A DNA stretch of 64,000 nt from Neobacillus mesonae (GTDB lineage Bacteria; Bacillota; Bacilli; Bacillales; Cytobacillaceae), in assembly GCF_001636315.1 (NCBI RefSeq), contig NZ_KV440949.1, positions 4,606,084 to 4,670,083 on the forward strand. Reading direction: 5' to 3'. Positions 59,880 to 64,000 of this stretch are shown piece by piece. Position numbers and translations under genes: made by a program. Every line of letters begins with the position of its first letter. Position 1 is the stretch's first letter. The notes beneath the pieces are model-generated. The model was not told the DNA's origin. It saw only the letters and a list, made by a program, of their open reading frames with translations, and did no database searches.

Positions 59880-61166
59880 TTATACTTTTTGTGTCAATTC
59901 AATTTGAGCTCTTGTGGGTGACCCAATGTTAAACAAAAGAAATAATATTCCCCCACCTATAGGTAAAGCATAGGCTGGAATATGATTTAAGAGAACCCCG
60001 GCAGTAATCATTGCAGCTGGGAGCATCGTTTTTGCAATGCTAATGCCAATACTTAACACTCTACCCCGATATTCATCCGGTATTTCTTTTTGCATAATAA
60101 AAGCGATTGGAATATCAATCAATGCCACCGCTACGCCTAATAAGAACATCACTGAACAGTAAAAAGTTAAATAAAAACCAGGGATCAGCTTTAGCTCACC
60201 AAATAGTAATGGAATTCCAGCAATAATCAGTAAAAAAGAAAGCGAAAAACTAATATATTTTAAAAGTAAGGAATACGAAATATTTTTGATGACTTTTTTC
60301 ACTACCATTGCCCCGATAATCATTCCTACTGGAAATGCAGCTTGGATCACACCGAATTCCTTTGGCCCAAGTTTTAGGACGGTATTAATAATGTATGGCA
60401 TTGGAATGGTAATCGAAAAACCTAGAAAGAAATTTAATGAAATCAACAGTACAAATAACTTCATGATATTTTTCCTTTGGATTAAGTAGGAAAGGCCATC
60501 CTTAATATCCTTCAAAAACTGAATTTTTTTACTTGGCACATGGTCCATTATTTTTCTTTTAAATAAATCAAATTGAATAAATAGTAACGACACACCAGAC
60601 AGGATAAAAGTTATACCGGTAATGATAATAAAAGTCTTTATGTCAAAAATGGCAAATACAATCCCGCCTAACATGGGCCCTGTTATGGAGGAAACGGAAT
60701 CAATAATTTTACTTATTGAATTTATTCTCATTAGGTTCTGTTCCGATACGATGTTTGGTTTCCCGGCTTCGATGGCGACGCCAAAGAATGTTGAGAATAC
60801 CGTCATGAGAAAGGTTGTCGAATAGATAAGGAAAAGGCTTAGTCCAAAAAACTGACTTAACAAATAAACCGAAATGAACAACATTCCGTTAACAAGATCC
60901 ATTGAAACAACTAACCGTTTCTTATTTATTTTATCGGCAAGCACCCCGGCAAAAGGATTGATAATAATCATCGGGATGATTCCTAAAATTAGGGTTAGAG
61001 CAAAACTCAAGGCTGACCCCGTTTGTTTTAACACGTACAGCCCCAACGCAAATTGATAAATCGTTGTCCCAAAGCTTGAAACTGTCTTTCCGGCTGAATA
61101 TAAATATAAATTTCTTAATTCTAATTCATTCTTTTTTCCTTGGTTGCTCATTGATAGTTCATTCAT
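59880..61166 (-). CDS. MFS transporter, macrolide-efflux-like (MFS_3)
   Basis: A 428-residue exporter-type MFS protein with 12 helices, NLYLYSAGKTVSSFGTTIYQFALGLYVL at helix 1 and GVLADKINKKRLVVSMD as the A motif. GEMEVAL-type siderophore exporters and macrolide exporters share this family. It is encoded 116 bp downstream of, and in the same direction as, a MerR-methyltransferase fusion that may control it. GAGGTGA precedes the ATG. Confidence 0.85.
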   Translation of the reverse strand: MNELSMSNQGKKNELELRNLYLYSAGKTVSSFGTTIYQFALGLYVLKQTGSALSFALTLILGIIPMIIINPFAGVLADKINKKRLVVSMDLVNGMLFISVYLLSQFFGLSLFLIYSTTFLMTVFSTFFGVAIEAGKPNIVSEQNLMRINSISKIIDSVSSITGPMLGGIVFAIFDIKTFIIITGITFILSGVSLLFIQFDLFKRKIMDHVPSKKIQFLKDIKDGLSYLIQRKNIMKLFVLLISLNFFLGFSITIPMPYIINTVLKLGPKEFGVIQAAFPVGMIIGAMVVKKVIKNISYSLLLKYISFSLSFLLIIAGIPLLFGELKLIPGFYLTFYCSVMFLLGVAVALIDIPIAFIMQKEIPDEYRGRVLSIGISIAKTMLPAAMITAGVLLNHIPAYALPIGGGILFLLFNIGSPTRAQIELTQKV

Positions 61167-61265
61167 GATTGATTCACCTCAACAAAATTTCTTAAACTAA
61201 GCTTACACCGTCAGGTAAACCCCACAGCAATAGGCGTATTCAGGTGAATTTTGCGAAAAAAATAA

Positions 61266-61291
61266 AAAAGATAGGGTTAACCCTATCTTTT
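61266..61291 (-). terminator. 26-bp perfect palindrome after the MerR fusion gene
   Basis: Perfect self-complementarity over 61266-61291 (core GATAGGGTTAACCCTATC) with a T-rich tail on the minus strand. It overlaps the end of the MerR fusion gene. Confidence 0.8.
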
Positions 61292-62500
61292 GCCGAAAAA
61301 ACTATAGGAAACGACTTCTTCTCCTTCAACAAAGAAATCTTCGTATTTTCCTCCTCTGGTAATCGAATCCGAAATTTTTTCATCCAGCGTTTTATAACGT
61401 AAGCCGTTAATTTTTTTCTTTATATGAGTAAGTGTGAAATTATCTCGATAGCTGGAAGCTATTTTACTTTTTTGACTAAAATTTCTAAATGTTAAATAGG
61501 TCCCTAATAAGGATCCTTCCGGTTTGATAAGCGAATCAACTTGGCTTAGCAAAAATTCCTCATTTTCAAAGCTGTAATTACTTGTCCCCGTTCCATCAAT
61601 TAGTAGATCAACAGAGTGATGGGGCAGCGGAATTTCAAGGAAATCTGCACAAATAAACAGAAATTTTCTTTTCGAATGAGATCGTTCCAGCAAGTTTTTT
61701 AAAAATTGATGGCGTTCAAGGTTGTGATCTACACAAATATAGAGGCAGTCCTCTGGCAAGGATTGATAAACATTCCTTAGAAAAAAACCGATTCCGGTGC
61801 CTAATTCCATTACTACTTTTTGATGCAAATCCATTTGCTCGAGCTTCCTTTTCGACCATTGAAGGCATTTATTAAGATTTTCCAGGAAGAGTGGGTCGGT
61901 TTCATGAATATATTTCGAGATACTATTTTCCAGTCGATTTCTATTTTTCGTTTTGAATTGCTTTCCTGCCATTAAAATGCCAGATTCAATCAAATATTCC
62001 TCACCACAGTTACATGGCAGCTTTCCGCTTATGATCTGATTTCTGTTGATCACGCCTTCTTTTAGAGTTAGCAGACTATTACAATGATGACATGTTAGCA
62101 TGCCCAGCAGCGTAAGATCGATTCCCATTTTTGAAGAAGACTCCAATGTTTTGGCTGATAACTCATCTAATTTTAACTTTAGCTTTTTCTTTGCTTTCAT
62201 TAAGTTATTAATTTCATGTTCCAGATTTTCATATTTATCTAAAAAAAGAGATTGATAGTACGTATCTTCTTCATAAGGGGTTAATTGGCCAAAGTTTTTA
62301 TAATGGGAAATCGTTTTGATTTCGTTTAAACTAAAGCCCATTCCTTTCAGTTCCAAAATATGCTCCAAATCTTTTTGGCAGACCTCATCGAAGAAGTATT
62401 GTCCACCCTTCTTTTCGGGAACAATCAATCCTAAATCCATATAGTGCCTAATGGTGTCTATTGTTAGCCCATTTACTTGACCAAATTTGCCGATTCTCAT
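61283..62500 (-). CDS. MerR-type HTH fused to zinc ribbon and SAM methyltransferase
   Basis: A 405-residue fusion. Residues 1-70 are a MerR HTH (RIGKFGQVNGLTIDTIRHYMDLGLIVPEKKGGQYFF); about 80-130 a coiled coil; about 135-165 a four-Cys-type ribbon (CHHC and CNC); about 205-390 a class I methyltransferase with motif I MELGTGIGFF and LLIDGTGTSNYSF. The domain combination suggests a regulator whose effector domain is a methyltransferase fold; a catalytic role is possible. ATG 62500 follows GGAGTG; a longer start is unsupported. It probably regulates the MFS gene that follows (inference). Confidence 0.82.
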   Translation of the reverse strand: MRIGKFGQVNGLTIDTIRHYMDLGLIVPEKKGGQYFFDEVCQKDLEHILELKGMGFSLNEIKTISHYKNFGQLTPYEEDTYYQSLFLDKYENLEHEINNLMKAKKKLKLKLDELSAKTLESSSKMGIDLTLLGMLTCHHCNSLLTLKEGVINRNQIISGKLPCNCGEEYLIESGILMAGKQFKTKNRNRLENSISKYIHETDPLFLENLNKCLQWSKRKLEQMDLHQKVVMELGTGIGFFLRNVYQSLPEDCLYICVDHNLERHQFLKNLLERSHSKRKFLFICADFLEIPLPHHSVDLLIDGTGTSNYSFENEEFLLSQVDSLIKPEGSLLGTYLTFRNFSQKSKIASSYRDNFTLTHIKKKINGLRYKTLDEKISDSITRGGKYEDFFVEGEEVVSYSFFGKR

Positions 62501-62699
62501 CTTATCACTCCAGAACAAAATTCATTCCCTCATTAACTTATTCTCTTAGAAAATCGAAATCCCTACAACATTCCTTAAATATTACATGGAAAAGGCAGAC
62601 GGGACAATTATCCATTTTTTCTAATCTATTATATTAGCATTTCCCCTGTTGGAGGGAGGCGCATAAATATAAGTAAACAATTAAGGAGGTGCATTTGTT

Positions 62700-62828
62700 A
62701 TGTGCGGTTGGTGCGGATGCGGCGGTTATGGATACGGCGGAGGCTTTGGTTATGGCGGCTTTAGCCCGTTTGTTTTAATCGTTGTATTGTTTATCCTTTT
62801 AATTATCGTTGGAGCTAGTTTCTACTAA
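62700..62828 (+). CDS. YjcZ-family small sporulation peptide
   Basis: A 42-residue peptide: a Cys/Gly/Tyr-rich N-terminus ([20 protein letters not shown]) and a single C-terminal hydrophobic helix ([19 protein letters not shown]), the YjcZ/SscA pattern. SscA acts in coat assembly. AAGGAGGTG is well spaced from the ATG and a terminator follows. The three Cys residues in the first seven positions are notable. Confidence 0.88.
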   Translation: MCGWCGCGGYGYGGGFGYGGFSPFVLIVVLFILLIIVGASFY

Positions 62829-62835
62829 ATAAATC

Positions 62836-62875
62836 AAAAAATGAGGCGATCTGAATAAGACCGCCTCATTTTTTA
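62836..62875 (+). terminator. Terminator after the YjcZ-like peptide gene
   Basis: AAAAAATGAGGCG and CGCCTCATTTTTT form a 13-bp stem with a 13-nt loop. Confidence 0.9.
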
Positions 62876-62936
62876 GTGTTAGGAACCATTTGATAATTTG
62901 AGGAATAAAAATGTAGGGATAAACTTATAAGGAGGG

Positions 62937-63662
62937 ATGAAGCTGACTTTAGATATATTTCTTGTTGTTTTACTCTCATCTCTTGCCTACATTCTTGGGG
63001 GCTTTATAGTTTTAATCCGAAAAAATTGGTCCGAAAAGACTTTATTGTCATTAGTTGCTCTTAGTGCGGGTTTATTGTTATCGATCGCTATTTTGGATTT
63101 AATTCCGGAAGTACAAGAGGTTTTTCATCATAGCAGTTTGTTCGTTTTAATAGGATTTATTATTATGTATATAATCTTCCTGCCAGCATTAAACGGTAAA
63201 AACGGACTAGATCACGTTGAGCATGCTGCTGGAACCGGACTAACAATCGGGATGCTGCTTCATAATTTATTCGAAGGCTTATCGATTGGCATCAGCTATT
63301 CTGCATCTTTTGAATTAGGTGTTTTTGTTTCCATCGCATTGATCATTCATAAAATACCGGAAGGGCTTTCTTATACGTCAGTAATGCTTGCTTTTCTAAA
63401 CGGCAGGAAAAAAACCACTATGTATCTAATCATTCAAGGGATTTTTACTTGGATCGGAGCAGGAATTGGGATTTTACTTGCGGGGCTTAAAGATTTTCAA
63501 GAGATAATTATCGCCGTTGGACTATCCGTAACAGCCGGGATTTTCTTATATCTTAGCGGAACATTATTACTGCCGATCATTAATCGAGGAACCTTTAAAA
63601 GTACACCGCTGTTCTTTATCGGCGGGATTTTACTTTATTTTATCTTACATGGTATTTCTTAG
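62937..63662 (+). CDS. ZIP-family metal transporter
   Basis: A 241-residue transporter with about eight helices. Helix 4 has HNLFEGLSIGISY and helix 5 HKIPEGLSYT, the two HxxxEG metal-site motifs of ZIP proteins, giving zinc or other divalent-metal movement. The AAGGAGGG site directly abuts the ATG; a CTG two codons later would be better spaced, so the start is uncertain by two residues. Confidence 0.9.
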   Translation: MKLTLDIFLVVLLSSLAYILGGFIVLIRKNWSEKTLLSLVALSAGLLLSIAILDLIPEVQEVFHHSSLFVLIGFIIMYIIFLPALNGKNGLDHVEHAAGTGLTIGMLLHNLFEGLSIGISYSASFELGVFVSIALIIHKIPEGLSYTSVMLAFLNGRKKTTMYLIIQGIFTWIGAGIGILLAGLKDFQEIIIAVGLSVTAGIFLYLSGTLLLPIINRGTFKSTPLFFIGGILLYFILHGIS

Positions 63663-63960
63663 CTAAGGCATGTTTTTATAATAGTATCGCCTTATAGTAT
63701 ATTAATTTAGGGAACTGCGAATACAACTATAAATGCCAAAAGTTTTTGTTAAAAACAAGGGTAGGATGGCATTAGAGCTCTCAAAAAAGGCATCATTTAT
63801 CCCTACAGGTATCTCCGCTTTTCAAACATGATTTCGGTCACTACTGTTGTATTTTTATCAACCATCTTATTTTTATCACAAAAAGAAGACCCTATCATTC
63901 GGTGATTGAGTCTTCTTTTTCCAAGGGTTATTTAGAATCAATGAATCCAGCAAGATAAAG
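63663..63960. other. Non-coding stretch after the ZIP gene
   Basis: About 300 bases with no convincing reading frame or ribosome site. The only recognisable feature is the terminator at 63880-63920. Confidence 0.5.
63880..63920. terminator. Bidirectional terminator near the window end
   Basis: AAAAAGAAGAC (63880-63890) and GTCTTCTTTTT (63910-63920) form a perfect 11-bp stem; T-rich on both strands. Confidence 0.82.
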
Positions 63961-64000
63961 CTACGCTGTTTTTTTTGATTGTTTCTCTCCTTGTGCAGCC
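63961..64000 (-). CDS. Possible C-terminal end of a gene entering from the right
   Basis: On the minus strand a frame open from the window edge encodes AAQGEKQSKKTA followed by a stop at 63961, 40 bp before the terminator. Too short to identify; the basic ending and position are compatible with a real gene end. Confidence 0.35.
   Translation of the reverse strand, partial: AAQGEKQSKKTA

Noticed and set aside
62641-62699. Sporulation sigma promoter before the YjcZ-like gene (CATAAATAT at 62662)
   Set aside because: The -10-like sequence has no matching -35 for sigma-E, sigma-G or sigma-K at the right spacing.

Overview
The window looks like a chromosomal segment of an aerobic, endospore-forming, low-GC member of the Bacillaceae (Neobacillus/Mesobacillus-like; the genus is inferred). 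It carries a CotE spore-coat gene, GerP-like spore proteins, a YjcZ-type sporulation peptide, AGGAGG-type ribosome sites and Bacillus-style cre and sigma-K signals. No tRNA, rRNA, CRISPR array, integrase or transposase was seen.

Layout. (1) 1-5.4 kb is conserved core: the 3' part of korA, then korB, miaB, ricA(ymcA), cotE and a small unknown gene. (2) 5.5-21.5 kb is a 4-hydroxyphenylacetate (homoprotocatechuate meta-cleavage) island: lysR, hpaB, hpaC, an FAD synthetase, hpaI (DapA type), hpaE, hpaD, an MFS carrier, a second hpaD, merR, a semialdehyde-type dehydrogenase, split hpaG, hpaF and a GntR/FCD regulator. A separate hpaH hydratase was not found. (3) 21.7-30 kb is one apparent operon: cytochrome P450, a five-gene branched-chain-type ABC importer, a Rieske ferredoxin and both subunits of a Rieske ring-hydroxylating oxygenase, with no reductase. 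(4) 30.3-39 kb has three paralogous MBL-fold hydrolases interspersed with an MFS carrier, a GabD-like dehydrogenase, a class III aminotransferase and a PuuP-like permease. (5) 39-42.7 kb holds a ROK regulator, a two-gene ChrA transporter, an acetyltransferase and a second hpaC. (6) 42.7-53.6 kb is a histidine-utilisation locus (hutU, yjiH-like, hutI, an M20 hydrolase, an NhaC-like carrier, hutH) preceded by a consensus sigma-54 promoter and a divergent sigma-54 activator gene. (7) 53.8-56.9 kb holds a YlmA-like ABC ATPase, a LysE exporter and a second, isolated hpaB. (8) 57-59.8 kb is a six-gene GerP-like cassette in two transcription units, each preceded by a sigma-K-like promoter. (9) 59.9-64 kb holds an MFS exporter, a MerR-methyltransferase fusion, a YjcZ-like peptide and a ZIP transporter.

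How it works together. HpaBC, supplied with flavin, hydroxylates 4-hydroxyphenylacetate. HpaD opens the ring, HpaE oxidises the semialdehyde, HpaF and HpaG isomerise and decarboxylate, and HpaI releases pyruvate and succinic semialdehyde, which the local semialdehyde dehydrogenases can oxidise to succinate. Most striking is a shared control element: an ATCATATATGAT-type palindrome placed in the 17-bp spacer of near-consensus sigma-A promoters (TTGAAA-N17-TATGAT) upstream of hpaI, the 17.2-kb dehydrogenase, gntR and the first MBL gene, with related sites before the MFS carrier and at lysR/hpaB. The autoregulated GntR protein is the best candidate repressor. The sigma-54 hut locus and the GerP-like cassette are the other two features most worth follow-up.
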